35,074 nt of DNA from Clostridiales bacterium (GCA_012520515.1 JAAYOD010000013.1:1-35074); one strand, 5' to 3'; positions 25,659-33,713 are shown, counted from the stretch's first letter. Numbers and translations are program-made. Notes: generated by a model from the letters alone, not told the origin.

Positions 25659-26426
25659 TTATTTGTTCATATCGTATAAAATTTTTAGCCCTTTAAGCGA
25701 CAAAGACCTATCTATTACATCGACGATTTTGCTGTTCGTTTGTGTAACCAATTGACTCATTCCGCCAGTTGCTATCACCTTAGCGTCCATAAAACCGCTC
25801 TCTTCTTTCATTTTCTTAACTATATAGTCCACAAGACCTGTAAAACCATAAATAATACCCGCCTGCATATTAGATACGGTGTCTGTGCCTATTATGGTAT
25901 CGGGTTTTACAAGTTCAATCCTTGGCAATTTTGCCGCATTGTTTACCAAGCTCTCTGTGCTTGCCTTTATGCCAGGCGCAATAAGACCGCCCAAAAACAC
26001 CCCGTCTTTATCCACCATGCCAAAGGTGGTAGCCGTTCCAAAGTCCACTGTTATCACTGGCCCGCCATAGTGGTTATATGCAGCTACTGCATTTACTACA
26101 CGGTCGCTTCCTAAGTTGTTTATTGCATACTTATAAGTAAGACCGGTATTAATGCGCGGTGATACCATGATTGGTTTTACTTTGATATAATAAGAGCACA
26201 TATGTTCAAGTGTATAATTGATGCTAGGCGCAACGCTAGAGATAATAATACCATCTATGTCAGAAAAGACATATCCGCTTTGGTTGAGCAAATCAAATAA
26301 TGTCATACCAAACTCATCTGCTGTCTTGGTGGTATCAGTGGCCATTCGCCATGTCTTTATGTTTTTTGTACCATTGGACAAGCCAAGCTTTATATTGGTA
26401 TTGCCCACATCCATCAATAATATCAT
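25659..26426 (-). CDS. coaX: Type III pantothenate kinase
   Basis: A 255-residue CoaX that phosphorylates pantothenate, the first step of coenzyme A synthesis, with an ASKHA fold and no feedback by CoA in known members. Motifs: the phosphate-binding MDVGNTNIKLG (D6), GSDRVVNAVAAY (106-117), and TVDFGTATTFG with the catalytic aspartate at D128. AGGAG lies 8 nt before the ATG; a second ATG four codons on (M5) lies inside the conserved motif and is not the start. It heads the operon coaX-hom-flavoprotein-YbhN-like gene, following a non-coding gap after rplQ. Confidence 0.96.
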   Translation of the reverse strand: MILLMDVGNTNIKLGLSNGTKNIKTWRMATDTTKTADEFGMTLFDLLNQSGYVFSDIDGIIISSVAPSINYTLEHMCSYYIKVKPIMVSPRINTGLTYKYAINNLGSDRVVNAVAAYNHYGGPVITVDFGTATTFGMVDKDGVFLGGLIAPGIKASTESLVNNAAKLPRIELVKPDTIIGTDTVSNMQAGIIYGFTGLVDYIVKKMKEESGFMDAKVIATGGMSQLVTQTNSKIVDVIDRSLSLKGLKILYDMNK

Positions 26427-26447
26427 ATAATACTCCTATATTTAAAT

Positions 26448-26476
26448 ATAATATCATATCTAAATACGCAAAGCAA
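26448..26476 (-). promoter_or_regulatory. Candidate promoter of the coaX operon
   Basis: On the minus strand TTGCTT (26476-26471), 17 nt, and TATTAT (26453-26448) with a TGA extension. The -35 is poor, but the extended -10 resembles the others in the window. The leader would be about 15 nt, just enough for the AGGAG site. Confidence 0.5.
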
Positions 26477-26721
26477 GAATTTACCCACCGTCATATATAC
26501 AAATAACGCCTATTAAAATCTCTTGCCCACATACAAAAATTGTGTGCAAATAGGTGCATATTTATTAAGTAGTTTCTTAGGGGGTTTTTTATAAAATCAA
26601 CTCTCGTACATATATTGCTTTAATTATGCTTTTCACTTCAATGTCTATGCATATAAAAAGTGCGGGTTAATTTTTATCCACAAATGAACGGTTATGCATA
26701 TATAAAAATTATTATTTAGCG
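26477..26721. other. Non-coding AT-rich spacer between rplQ and coaX
   Basis: About 360 bp separate coaX from rplQ. No open frame with a ribosome binding site was found in it. It holds an imperfect inverted repeat, TTGCCCACA/TGTGTGCAA (26523-26549, 8 of 9 matching), two copies of TATGCATAT (26646-26654 and 26693-26701, each followed by an A-rich tract), and one DnaA-box-like 9-mer between those copies. The role of these is unknown. Confidence 0.5.
26674..26682 (+). promoter_or_regulatory. Single DnaA-box-like 9-mer
   Basis: TTATCCACA matches the DnaA-box consensus exactly. It is solitary, with only two-mismatch relatives about 130-150 bp to the left (TTGCCCACA at 26523), and no dnaA or dnaN gene is nearby. 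It may be a titration or regulatory site, or chance in AT-rich DNA. Confidence 0.4.
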
Positions 26722-26759
26722 TAAAAAAAGGCAAATTAGGAATAACCTAAATTGCCTTT
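26722..26759 (-). terminator. Intrinsic terminator of the ribosomal alpha operon
   Basis: AAAGGCAA (26727-26734) pairs with TTGCCTTT (26752-26759), extended inward by a further five pairs after one mismatch. On the minus strand seven T follow. It lies about 30 nt after the rplQ stop and ends the ribosomal cluster. Confidence 0.93.
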
Positions 26760-26787
26760 AATTTTTTAATAAATTTTGCTTTTTATA

Positions 26788-27294
26788 TTAGACTAGTTGC
26801 AAAATTACCATTTGGGCATTGTCGCCACGACGATTATCTATCTTTATAATTCTGGTATATCCGCCGCCTTGCCCTAAGTCTTGCGCTCTCTTATCATATT
26901 TGGGCGCATATTCGCGGAAAATCTTTTCTACTAAAGGATGTTTTACATCTCTAGTTCTTTCCCTAAAGCTTTCTTTACTTTCTTTTGGCTCTTTTACTTC
27001 TTGCAAGTTATGAAGTTTTGCCATAATTCTTCTTCTTGCAGCAAGCTTTTTAGGTCCATCGTTGGTAAACTTAACTTCAATAGGCTCATTTTTTTGGTTA
27101 AGCTTAGTTTTGGTTACTTCAACGGTATCTTGATAGGTCTTTATTGCCAAAGTAATAATTTTTTCCGCAATTCTCTTAACAGATTTTGCTCTGTCATAAG
27201 TAGTTTCGATTTGTCCATTCCAAAGTAGCGCGCTGGCTTGATTATAAAGTAGCGCTAATCTTTGGTCTGTGCTTTTTCCCAATTTTTTATTCAT
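26788..27294 (-). CDS. rplQ: Ribosomal protein L17, long form
   Basis: Large-subunit protein L17 near the exit tunnel. The N-terminal KLGKSTDQRLALLYNQASAL, the IETTYDRAKSVKRIAEKIITLA core, and the C-terminal GGYTRIIKIDNRRGDNAQMV match the family. At 168 residues it is about 40-50 longer than the Escherichia coli or Bacillus proteins; the excess is a charged region at roughly 55-115 rich in lysine and glutamate. The usual RHRxxGRKLGR N-terminus is shortened to MNKKLGK. AAGGAG precedes the ATG, 15 nt after rpoA, and the operon terminator follows. Confidence 0.96.
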   Translation of the reverse strand: MNKKLGKSTDQRLALLYNQASALLWNGQIETTYDRAKSVKRIAEKIITLAIKTYQDTVEVTKTKLNQKNEPIEVKFTNDGPKKLAARRRIMAKLHNLQEVKEPKESKESFRERTRDVKHPLVEKIFREYAPKYDKRAQDLGQGGGYTRIIKIDNRRGDNAQMVILQLV

Positions 27295-27309
27295 CTCTAT
27301 ACTATCTCC

Positions 27310-28257
27310 TTACTCATCTTTATTAGAAAGTGACAGTCCGAGTCCTGCTAACTTTTCTTTAACTTCATCTAAAGATTTCCGTCCAAGATTTCTTACCTTA
27401 AGCATATCTTCTTCAGTCTTCTTTATAAGCTCTTCTAAAGTGTTTATGCCAGCTCTCTTCAAGCAGTTAAGCGGGCGTACGGACAAATCAAGTTCTTCAA
27501 TGCTCTTTTGCAAGCTCTTCTCTTTTTTATCTTCGTCTTTATTAACCAATATATCCATATCGGTCATATCGTCAATAATAAATAACTTTAAGTGGTCGCT
27601 CATAATTTTAGCAGCCAAGCTAAGAACTTCCTTAGGAGAAGAAGTGACGTTGGTCTCTACCGTTATTGTCAATTTGTCATAGTCGATAGATTGCTCAACT
27701 CTAGTCGCTTCCACAGCATAGCTAGCAGCTACTACGGGCGAATACAATGCATCTATTGCAATAAAACCAATAGGCGCTTGACTAGGTTTGTTATATTCAG
27801 CGCTTACATATCCTCTACCTCTAGTTACGGTAAGCTCCATATCTATGCTATAACCTTCTTCTAGCATACAAATATAGGAATGGGGGGTTTTGATTTCTAT
27901 ATCTTCAGGAACTTCAATATCCCCTGCTACAACTGCGCCAGCAGTAGACTTTTGAAGCTTAATAACTTGAGTGTAACCAGGTTCATTGCTAAAAGTCTTT
28001 ACAGCTATATCTTTTATGTTTAGGATAATTTCCGCAACATCTTCTTTAACGCCAGGTATGGTGCTAAATTCGTGCATTACGCCAGCAATTCTAACTCCGC
28101 TAATTGCAGCGCCCGGTAAAGCTGTGCAAAGGATTCTGCGCAAGCTATTGCCTATTGTTGTACCGTAACCTCTTTCAAGCGGCTCTATAACAAAACTGGC
28201 TTTTGCTTGATTTGCCCCTTCTATTTCCGTTATTTTGGGTTTGACTATTTCCATCAT
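27310..28257 (-). CDS. rpoA: RNA polymerase alpha subunit
   Basis: A 315-residue alpha subunit, which dimerises to nucleate RNA polymerase assembly. The N-terminal domain has the family signature LERGYGTTIGNSLRRILCTA (about 27-46). A lysine- and glutamate-rich linker leads to the C-terminal domain (about 250-310), with LNCLKRAGINTLEELI and LGRKSLDEVKEKL, which contacts UP-element DNA and activators. The length is standard. AAGGAGG lies 9 nt before the first of two tandem ATG codons. It sits between rpsD and rplQ as in most bacteria. Confidence 0.98.
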   Translation of the reverse strand: MMEIVKPKITEIEGANQAKASFVIEPLERGYGTTIGNSLRRILCTALPGAAISGVRIAGVMHEFSTIPGVKEDVAEIILNIKDIAVKTFSNEPGYTQVIKLQKSTAGAVVAGDIEVPEDIEIKTPHSYICMLEEGYSIDMELTVTRGRGYVSAEYNKPSQAPIGFIAIDALYSPVVAASYAVEATRVEQSIDYDKLTITVETNVTSSPKEVLSLAAKIMSDHLKLFIIDDMTDMDILVNKDEDKKEKSLQKSIEELDLSVRPLNCLKRAGINTLEELIKKTEEDMLKVRNLGRKSLDEVKEKLAGLGLSLSNKDE

Positions 28258-28282
28258 GATTGCAATCCTCCTTTACGCTGTA

Positions 28283-28906
28283 TTATTTAGAATACAACTC
28301 TACTATCATACGCTCAGCAATAGTCATGTCTATATCTTCGCGTGACGGTAACGCTAACACTGTTCCTTTTAATTCTTCAGGGTTGAATTCTAGCCACTTA
28401 AATCTGTTATTTACCTTAGCAGCTTTTAAGTCTGCAAAGAAAGATTTATCTCGCTTGTTTTCCTTTATCTCTATAACATCTCCTGCCTTAACAAGATAAG
28501 ATGGTATGTTTACTTTCTTACCGTTAACGGTGATATGTCCGTGGTTAACTATTTGTCTAGATTGCGCGCGGCTTATGCCAATGCCCATTCTATAAACAAC
28601 ATTATCAAGCCTTCTCTCTAGCAAGCAAAGCATAGTTTCGCCTGTTGCTCCGCGCATTGTTTCAGCTTTGTCATAATAGCTACGGAATTGCTTTTCAGTA
28701 AGTCCATAAATTCTTTTAGCTTTTTGCTTTTCACGCAATTGCAAGTTATATGCGCTTGGTTTTCTTCTAGACATACCATGTATTCCAGGTGGGGTTGGTC
28801 TTTTTACAACAACGCACTTCTCAGAGAAGCACTTATCACCTTTCAAAAATAATTTGCATCCTTCTCTTCTGCAGAGACGACAATCTGGTCCTGTATATTT
28901 TGCCAT
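28283..28906 (-). CDS. rpsD: Ribosomal protein S4
   Basis: A 207-residue S4, a primary 16S rRNA binder and, in many bacteria, a translational repressor of its operon. The N-terminus carries the zinc-type cysteine cluster (CRLCRREGCKLFLKGDKCF, with a further SEKC), and the central LLERRLDNVVYRMG and S4 RNA-binding domain (QSRQIVNHGHITVNGKKV) follow. GGAGGAG precedes the ATG. It is the natural candidate to bind the pseudoknot leader upstream of rpsM. Confidence 0.98.
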   Translation of the reverse strand: MAKYTGPDCRLCRREGCKLFLKGDKCFSEKCVVVKRPTPPGIHGMSRRKPSAYNLQLREKQKAKRIYGLTEKQFRSYYDKAETMRGATGETMLCLLERRLDNVVYRMGIGISRAQSRQIVNHGHITVNGKKVNIPSYLVKAGDVIEIKENKRDKSFFADLKAAKVNNRFKWLEFNPEELKGTVLALPSREDIDMTIAERMIVELYSK

Positions 28907-28922
28907 GTTATTCTCCTCCTAA

Positions 28923-29324
28923 TTACAGCCTTCTGCGTTTGGGCGGACGGCATCCATTGTGTGGTATTGGGCTTACATCTTTTATCATAGTAATATCCAC
29001 ATCACAAGCTTGGACGGCTCTAATGCTAGGCTCTCTGCCCTGTCCTGTTCCCTTAACAAAAACTTCTACTTTCTTAATGCCATGAATTTTAGCTTCATTA
29101 ACTGCTTTCATGGTGGTTTCTGTTGCGGCAAAAGCTGTTTCTTTTCTTGCTCCCTTAAGTCCTAGTGTGCCTGCTGACGCCCAGCTTATGGTATTGCCGT
29201 TTAGGTCAGTTACGGTAACAATGGTATTGTTGTGCGTGGTATGTACATGTACCTGCCCTTTCTCAATACGCTTAATGTCTTTTCTTTTTCTTGTCGCAGT
29301 CCTTGCGCCTTTCTTTGCAGCCAT
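28923..29324 (-). CDS. rpsK: Ribosomal protein S11
   Basis: A 133-residue small-subunit protein of the platform, near the mRNA exit. The conserved HTTHNNTIVTVTDLNGN, GLKGARKETAFAA, and the C-terminal VSPIPHNGCRPPKRRRL are all present. A strong GAGGAGG site precedes the ATG, and spacings to rpsM and rpsD are 15-16 nt. Confidence 0.98.
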   Translation of the reverse strand: MAAKKGARTATRKRKDIKRIEKGQVHVHTTHNNTIVTVTDLNGNTISWASAGTLGLKGARKETAFAATETTMKAVNEAKIHGIKKVEVFVKGTGQGREPSIRAVQACDVDITMIKDVSPIPHNGCRPPKRRRL

Positions 29325-29339
29325 AAATAACCTCCTCGA

Positions 29340-29711
29340 CTAAGATTTCTTAGAACGGCTAACCGTACGCTTAGGTCCTTTGCGTGTACGGGCATTCTGT
29401 TTAGTGTTTTGTCCTCTAACGGGCAAACCTCTTCTGTGTCTTAATCCTCTATAACAACCAATTTCCATTAGTCTTTTAATATCTAACATTGTGTCTCTGC
29501 GCAAATCACCTTCGATTTTCATATTATTCTCAAGATAATCACGAATTGCGGCAACTTGCTCATCGGTTAAATCCTTAACTCTGGTATTAGGGTCGATATT
29601 TGTTGCGGCTAGCACTTTGTTGCTAGAAGCTCTGCCAATACCATAGATATAGGTTAATCCAATCTCTACTCTCTTTTCACGGGGTAAATCTACACCTGCT
29701 ATACGAGCCAT
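29340..29711 (-). CDS. rpsM: Ribosomal protein S13
   Basis: A 123-residue S13, which contacts 16S helix 42 and the large subunit through intersubunit bridges. It starts [20 protein letters not shown] and has the [20 protein letters not shown] stretch and a basic tail. GGAGG lies 7 nt before the ATG. It is first after the leader and promoter at 29712-29886, so it heads the alpha operon rpsM-rpsK-rpsD-rpoA-rplQ. Confidence 0.98.
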   Translation of the reverse strand: MARIAGVDLPREKRVEIGLTYIYGIGRASSNKVLAATNIDPNTRVKDLTDEQVAAIRDYLENNMKIEGDLRRDTMLDIKRLMEIGCYRGLRHRRGLPVRGQNTKQNARTRKGPKRTVSRSKKS

Positions 29712-29850
29712 TCAAACCTCCAAATAATTTTTTAGTAAATATCTATATTAATCAATGAAGTAAATTATCTTTTGCATATATACCTAGATAATTCAGCCGC
29801 CTTCATATTGAATTCTTTTTGCTGCACCTTTTTAGCGCAGGCGTTATAGC
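29712..29850 (-). ncRNA. Structured 5' leader of the rpsM (alpha) operon, candidate ribosomal-protein binding site
   Basis: This gap of about 180 nt breaks an otherwise tightly packed ribosomal cluster. In the predicted RNA, AATTCA (29814-29809) pairs with TGAATT (29795-29790); the loop contains AGGCG (29802-29798), which can pair with the upstream CGCCT (29843-29839), giving a pseudoknot. An inner hairpin (CTGCGC with GTGCAG) and a later TTATCT/AGATAA stem add to it. Enteric alpha-operon leaders also form an S4-binding pseudoknot, but this sequence does not visibly resemble theirs. The role is inferred. Confidence 0.6.
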
Positions 29851-29856
29851 TTGAAT

Positions 29857-29886
29857 ATTATATCATACCCAAGCATTCATTTGCAA
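29857..29886 (-). promoter_or_regulatory. Internal promoter of the rpsM (alpha) operon
   Basis: On the minus strand TTGCAA (29886-29881), 18 nt, and TATAAT (29862-29857) with the TGA extension. It lies just after the rpmJ stop (29893) and would start transcription near 29850. Confidence 0.78.
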
Positions 29887-29892
29887 ATATTT

Positions 29893-30009
29893 TTAACCTT
29901 GTCTCTGCTTATGTTTTGGATATTTTGAGCAAATAATCATTATTTTACCATTTCTCCTAATAACCTTACATTTATCGCAAATAGGTTTAACCGATGGTCT
30001 TACTTTCAT
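29893..30009 (-). CDS. rpmJ: Ribosomal protein L36, zinc-binding form
   Basis: A 38-residue protein, [15 protein letters not shown] onward, ending [10 protein letters not shown]. The zinc ligands C11, C14, C27 and H33 are all present, so this is the C+ paralogue, whose expression commonly does not respond to zinc limitation. GGAGG lies upstream of the ATG. It is the last gene before the leader and promoter of the alpha operon and lies 42 nt downstream of infA. Confidence 0.97.
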   Translation of the reverse strand: MKVRPSVKPICDKCKVIRRNGKIMIICSKYPKHKQRQG

Positions 30010-30051
30010 TTTTAAATTCCTCCAAATATTTTCTTTATCTTAAGCTTGGAA

Positions 30052-30273
30052 CTAATGCCTATTTCGGTAGGTTATTCTACCTTTGTTAAGGTCATAGGGG
30101 CTCATTTCCACCTTTACCTTATCTCCTACACACACCCTTACAGTGTACTGACGCATTTTTCCACACAAATAGGCAGTGATTATGTGGTCATTAGTAAGTT
30201 TTACGCGGAAATTCGTTCCCGGTAATATCTCAGTAACGACACCTTCAACTTCAATTACATCTTCTTTAGGCAT
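30052..30273 (-). CDS. infA: Translation initiation factor IF-1
   Basis: A 73-residue OB-fold factor that binds the ribosomal A site during initiation. The family sequence is clear: [65 protein letters not shown] lies close to the ATG. The order map-KOW-infA-rpmJ-rpsM is a Gram-positive arrangement. Confidence 0.98.
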   Translation of the reverse strand: MPKEDVIEVEGVVTEILPGTNFRVKLTNDHIITAYLCGKMRQYTVRVCVGDKVKVEMSPYDLNKGRITYRNRH

Positions 30274-30284
30274 AATACCTCCAT

Positions 30285-30548
30285 CTATATTTTTCTCAAT
30301 GCGCTATATATCTCGGCATCATATACAGTTGCCGAATTTTTAAGTTTTTCTGCTATACCTTCAAACTTATCGCCCGTTACTTTTAGGTGTTTAATTTTTT
30401 TTAGCTTCGGGTTTGCCAGCCGCCTAATATCGCCGTCAGCAATTTTGACAAACTGTTCATCTACTACTTCCACCACTAAAAAAAATCTACCTTTATCTCG
30501 TCCAGCTCGGCTAAATACTACCGAACCTAACTCTATCGGCCTATCCAT
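30285..30548 (-). CDS. KOW-domain RNA-binding protein (L14e-like)
   Basis: An 87-residue protein with a KOW motif near the start ([20 protein letters not shown], about 8-27), resembling archaeal and eukaryotic L14e. It occurs between map and infA in many Clostridia and some Bacilli, and a ribosome-related function is suspected though not settled. The rest ([19 protein letters not shown]) is basic. AGGAG precedes the ATG; gaps to map and infA are 7 and 11 nt. Confidence 0.92.
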   Translation of the reverse strand: MDRPIELGSVVFSRAGRDKGRFFLVVEVVDEQFVKIADGDIRRLANPKLKKIKHLKVTGDKFEGIAEKLKNSATVYDAEIYSALRKI

Positions 30549-30555
30549 AATTCTC

Positions 30556-31302
30556 CTATAAGGTTAATATTTCCACGCCATCAGGCATAATAACTACAGT
30601 ATTTTCATAATGTGCCGAAGGCTTGCCGTCCGCAGTAACGATAGTCCAGCCGTCATTTAGCTGCTCTATCTCATATGTGCCAAGAGTAATCATAGGCTCA
30701 ATTGCTATAGTGATATTTTCCCACAGCCTTGCGCCCCTTCCTTTTATTCCATAATTAGGTACATTGGGGTCTTCGTGTACCGTCGCGCCGATACCGTGCC
30801 CCACCAAATCTCTAATAACGCCAAAGCCAAAACCTTCCACATAATTTTGAATGGTATGTCCAAGGTCGCCAAGCCTTACGCCCGCTTTAAGTATCTTTAC
30901 ACCCTCAAAGAAGCTCTGCTTGCAAACTTCCATAAGCTTTTGCTTTTCTTTACTAACATTGCCTATGGCTATCGTTCTAGCTGCGTCTGTATGCATTCCG
31001 TCAATGCCTGCGCCACAGTCAATTTTAAGCAGCATACCCTCTTCAAGCTTTGTGTTATCGCTTGGTATCCCGTGCACAACTTGCTCGTCTATTGATGCGC
31101 ATATTGTGGCAGGAAATCCGCCATAATTTAGAAAGCTAGGAACAGCTCCTTTTGCGGTAATATATTCATAAGCCAGTTTATCAAGGTACTTGGTGCTTAC
31201 GCCTATCTTGGCTTTTTCTTCAATAAGACTAAGCGTATCGGCAAGAATTTTGCCAGCTTTTCTCATTGAATGGATTTGTTCCGGACTTTTAATTATTACC
31301 AT
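30556..31302 (-). CDS. map: Methionine aminopeptidase, type I
   Basis: A 248-residue enzyme that removes the initiator methionine from new proteins. The five metal ligands are D95, D106, H169, E202 and E233, within LKIDCGAGIDGMHTDAART, LVGHGIG, IEPM and HYENT; H77 of VVHGIP is the usual substrate-site histidine. There is no N-terminal zinc-finger extension. The ATG overlaps the adk stop by 14 nt and no strong ribosome binding site precedes it, so translation probably depends on coupling to adk. Confidence 0.97.
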   Translation of the reverse strand: MVIIKSPEQIHSMRKAGKILADTLSLIEEKAKIGVSTKYLDKLAYEYITAKGAVPSFLNYGGFPATICASIDEQVVHGIPSDNTKLEEGMLLKIDCGAGIDGMHTDAARTIAIGNVSKEKQKLMEVCKQSFFEGVKILKAGVRLGDLGHTIQNYVEGFGFGVIRDLVGHGIGATVHEDPNVPNYGIKGRGARLWENITIAIEPMITLGTYEIEQLNDGWTIVTADGKPSAHYENTVVIMPDGVEILTL

Positions 31303-31912
31303 TTAGTATCACTTTAATATCCTCAAACAACTCTGATATGGATTTATTGCCGTCAACATCAATTAATTTACCAAGTTTTTGGTAAAATTCAACAAGCGGC
31401 GCTGTTTGATTTTTATATACTTCTAGTCTGCTTGCAATGGTGGCTTCGTTGTCGTCTGCTCTTTGATAAAGCTTGCCGTTGCACTTAGCACATACATCAC
31501 TTGAATAGGTGGATATATGATAGCTTTCGCCGCAAGCGCACATTCTTCTGCCGCCAATTCTGGTCTTAACTGTTTCAAAGTCCACAACTAAGTTTAGCAC
31601 ATAGTCAATATCAGTAAGACTAGCTAATGCTTCAGCCTGTGCTATGGTACGGGGAAAACCATCAAGCAAAAAGCCTTTTTTACAATCGTCTTGCTTGATG
31701 CGGTCTGCCACAATTCCTACCACTAACTCATCAGGCACAAGCTGTCCCTTTTCTATATATGACTGCGCCTTTTTGCCAAGCTGAGTGCCGTTAGCTATAT
31801 TGGCTCTCAATGCGTCCCCAGTGGATATATGGGGTATACCATACTCTTTAGCTATTTTGGTAGCTTGCGAACCTTTACCTGCTCCCGGCGCTCCTAACAA
31901 TATAATTTTCAT
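31289..31912 (-). CDS. adk: Adenylate kinase
   Basis: A 207-residue kinase that interconverts ATP plus AMP with two ADP. The P-loop GAPGAGKGSQ is at 7-16, the AMP site is seen in STGDALR and DGFPRT (84-89), and the lid holds four cysteines (C125, C127, C141, C144), likely binding zinc. The first pair is CxC rather than the usual CxxC and the lid is about three residues short. It starts 1 nt after the secY stop, with only AAAGGA some distance upstream, so coupling to secY is likely. Confidence 0.97.
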   Translation of the reverse strand: MKIILLGAPGAGKGSQATKIAKEYGIPHISTGDALRANIANGTQLGKKAQSYIEKGQLVPDELVVGIVADRIKQDDCKKGFLLDGFPRTIAQAEALASLTDIDYVLNLVVDFETVKTRIGGRRMCACGESYHISTYSSDVCAKCNGKLYQRADDNEATIASRLEVYKNQTAPLVEFYQKLGKLIDVDGNKSISELFEDIKVILNGNN

Positions 31913-31913
31913 A

Positions 31914-33254
31914 TTATTTCAAAAATCCTTTATTGGTCTTGACAAGCAGTTGCGACTCTAGCGACTTCTCAAACTCAAGCGCCACGCTAACTACAATTAG
32001 CAACCCAGTTGCGCTAAATGAGTTATCAAATCCCAGCGTTGCAAATCCGTCTATCTTTAATATATAGGTAGGTATAAGCGCTACAAACGCTAAGAATAGC
32101 GCGCCAAATAGCGTTATGCGGTTATTGATTTTACGCAAATGGTCGCTTGTGGACTTGCCCGGGCGAATGCCAGGAATAAATCCGCCATTTTGCTGAATCA
32201 TCTTTGCAATGTCGTCAGGATTAAATTGTATTTGCGCATAGAAATACGCAAAGAATATAATCATTAGGAACAAGAACAAGGGATACAAATTACCACCTAC
32301 TCCCATCCATTTATACCAAAATGTAGTAAAGCTGTTTGTCTTTCCAACAAATTGCATAATCATTTGCGGGAACATAATTAAGCTGCTTGCAAAAATTATG
32401 GGCATAACTCCACTGCTGTTTACCTTGATAGGAATAAAGGTGGATTGTCCGCCATACATTTTGTTGCCCTTTATTTGCTTAGCATATTGTACAGGTATTC
32501 TTCTTTCGCTCAAGTCTACAAAAACTATAAGCAAGAAAAGCAGTATTACCAGCAAGATAAAGCCCATCAAGAACCATATTCCTGTCAAGTCACCATTAGC
32601 TACTTGGTTTGGTATGGTTTTGAAAATAGCAAGCCAAATGGAGTTTCCTAAGCTGCTCACAATACCTATAAATATTATAAGCGATGTGCCGTTGCCGATT
32701 CCGTACTCTGTTATTCTTTCGCCTAGCCACATAACCATGGCGCTTCCGCCTGTTAGGATAATGACTATGCAAATCATAGTAAAGATACTGTTGACACTTG
32801 AGCTATCCGTTGCGCCATTAGAGCCAAATACGCCAGTGATGTTTGACCTCCAGCTAAGCATTACGCCAACCGCTTGCACAAGAGCAAGCCCAATAGCTAG
32901 GTAGCGTGTGTATTGATTGATTTGCTTTCTGCCCTCCTCTCCTTCTTTGCTCAATCTTTCCAACTTTGGAATAACCAAAGTTAGCAGTTGCATTATAATA
33001 AAGGAGTTAATAAAAGGCACAATACCAAGCGCAAACAAGGTTCCGTTGGACAATGAGCCACCCGTAATCATACTTAGCATAGACATCAAGTCATAATCAG
33101 AGCCTGCTCCGCCTGCTCCAAAAGTGTCTACTAAGTTAAGTCCGGGTATTGGCACAAAACATCCCACTCTGTATATCAGCACGATAATAAGAGTGTAGAA
33201 CATTTTTTTGCGAATATCTGGCGCTAAAAAAGCGTTTTTTAATGTTTGCAGCAT
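31914..33254 (-). CDS. secY: Preprotein translocase subunit SecY
   Basis: A 446-residue membrane channel of the Sec pathway, with ten transmembrane helices by family. Visible signatures are FVPIPGLNL early, SLSNGTLFALGIVPFINSFI (helix 2 region), and the cytoplasmic loops SERRIPVQYAKQ and GIRPGKSTSDHL. Its start overlaps the rplO stop by one base (TAATG). It exports the lipoproteins and giant surface proteins encoded elsewhere in the window. Confidence 0.98.
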   Translation of the reverse strand: MLQTLKNAFLAPDIRKKMFYTLIIVLIYRVGCFVPIPGLNLVDTFGAGGAGSDYDLMSMLSMITGGSLSNGTLFALGIVPFINSFIIMQLLTLVIPKLERLSKEGEEGRKQINQYTRYLAIGLALVQAVGVMLSWRSNITGVFGSNGATDSSSVNSIFTMICIVIILTGGSAMVMWLGERITEYGIGNGTSLIIFIGIVSSLGNSIWLAIFKTIPNQVANGDLTGIWFLMGFILLVILLFLLIVFVDLSERRIPVQYAKQIKGNKMYGGQSTFIPIKVNSSGVMPIIFASSLIMFPQMIMQFVGKTNSFTTFWYKWMGVGGNLYPLFLFLMIIFFAYFYAQIQFNPDDIAKMIQQNGGFIPGIRPGKSTSDHLRKINNRITLFGALFLAFVALIPTYILKIDGFATLGFDNSFSATGLLIVVSVALEFEKSLESQLLVKTNKGFLK

Positions 33255-33700
33255 TATAGGACCTCTACTTTACCGCCTGCTTTTTCAATTTTTTCAACAG
33301 CGGATTTGGTGAATTTGTTAGCTTTAACGGTTAACTTTTTAGTTAACTCGCCGTTCCCTAAAACCTTTAGTCCGTATGGTTCGATTTTGCTTAGTATACC
33401 GTTTGCTAGCAAAAGCTCTGCGGTAATTTCTACGCCATTATCAAACATTTCCAAAGCATCTATATTAACAATAGAATATACCTTTTTGAATTGTGTATTT
33501 TTGAAGCCTCTCTTTGGTATTTTACGAATCAAAGGCATTTGACCGCCCTCAAATCCTACTCTAACGCCACCGCCGCTGCGAGCCCATTGACCTTTGTGGC
33601 CCTTTCCACTGGTTTTTCCTTTGCCAGAGCCTATACCTCTGCCCAGTCTTTTAGCTTTGGTTACCGCTCCTTCTGCAGGTGAAACTGTATGTAGTTTCAT
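33254..33700 (-). CDS. rplO: Ribosomal protein L15
   Basis: A 148-residue L15, a late large-subunit assembly protein. It has [20 protein letters not shown] near the N-terminus and [18 protein letters not shown] (about 50-67). A textbook AAGGAGGT site lies before the ATG. It follows rpmD by 13 nt and ends in the TAATG overlap with secY. Confidence 0.98.
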   Translation of the reverse strand: MKLHTVSPAEGAVTKAKRLGRGIGSGKGKTSGKGHKGQWARSGGGVRVGFEGGQMPLIRKIPKRGFKNTQFKKVYSIVNIDALEMFDNGVEITAELLLANGILSKIEPYGLKVLGNGELTKKLTVKANKFTKSAVEKIEKAGGKVEVL

Positions 33701-33713
33701 ATCTAATACCTCC

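Noticed and set aside
26477..26721. Replication origin
   Set aside because: Only one exact DnaA box, no dnaA/dnaN neighbourhood and no visible AT-rich repeat array typical of an unwinding element.
29712..29850. Metabolite riboswitch before rpsM
   Set aside because: No known riboswitch core was recognised, and the downstream genes are all ribosomal or polymerase genes, favouring protein-mediated feedback.
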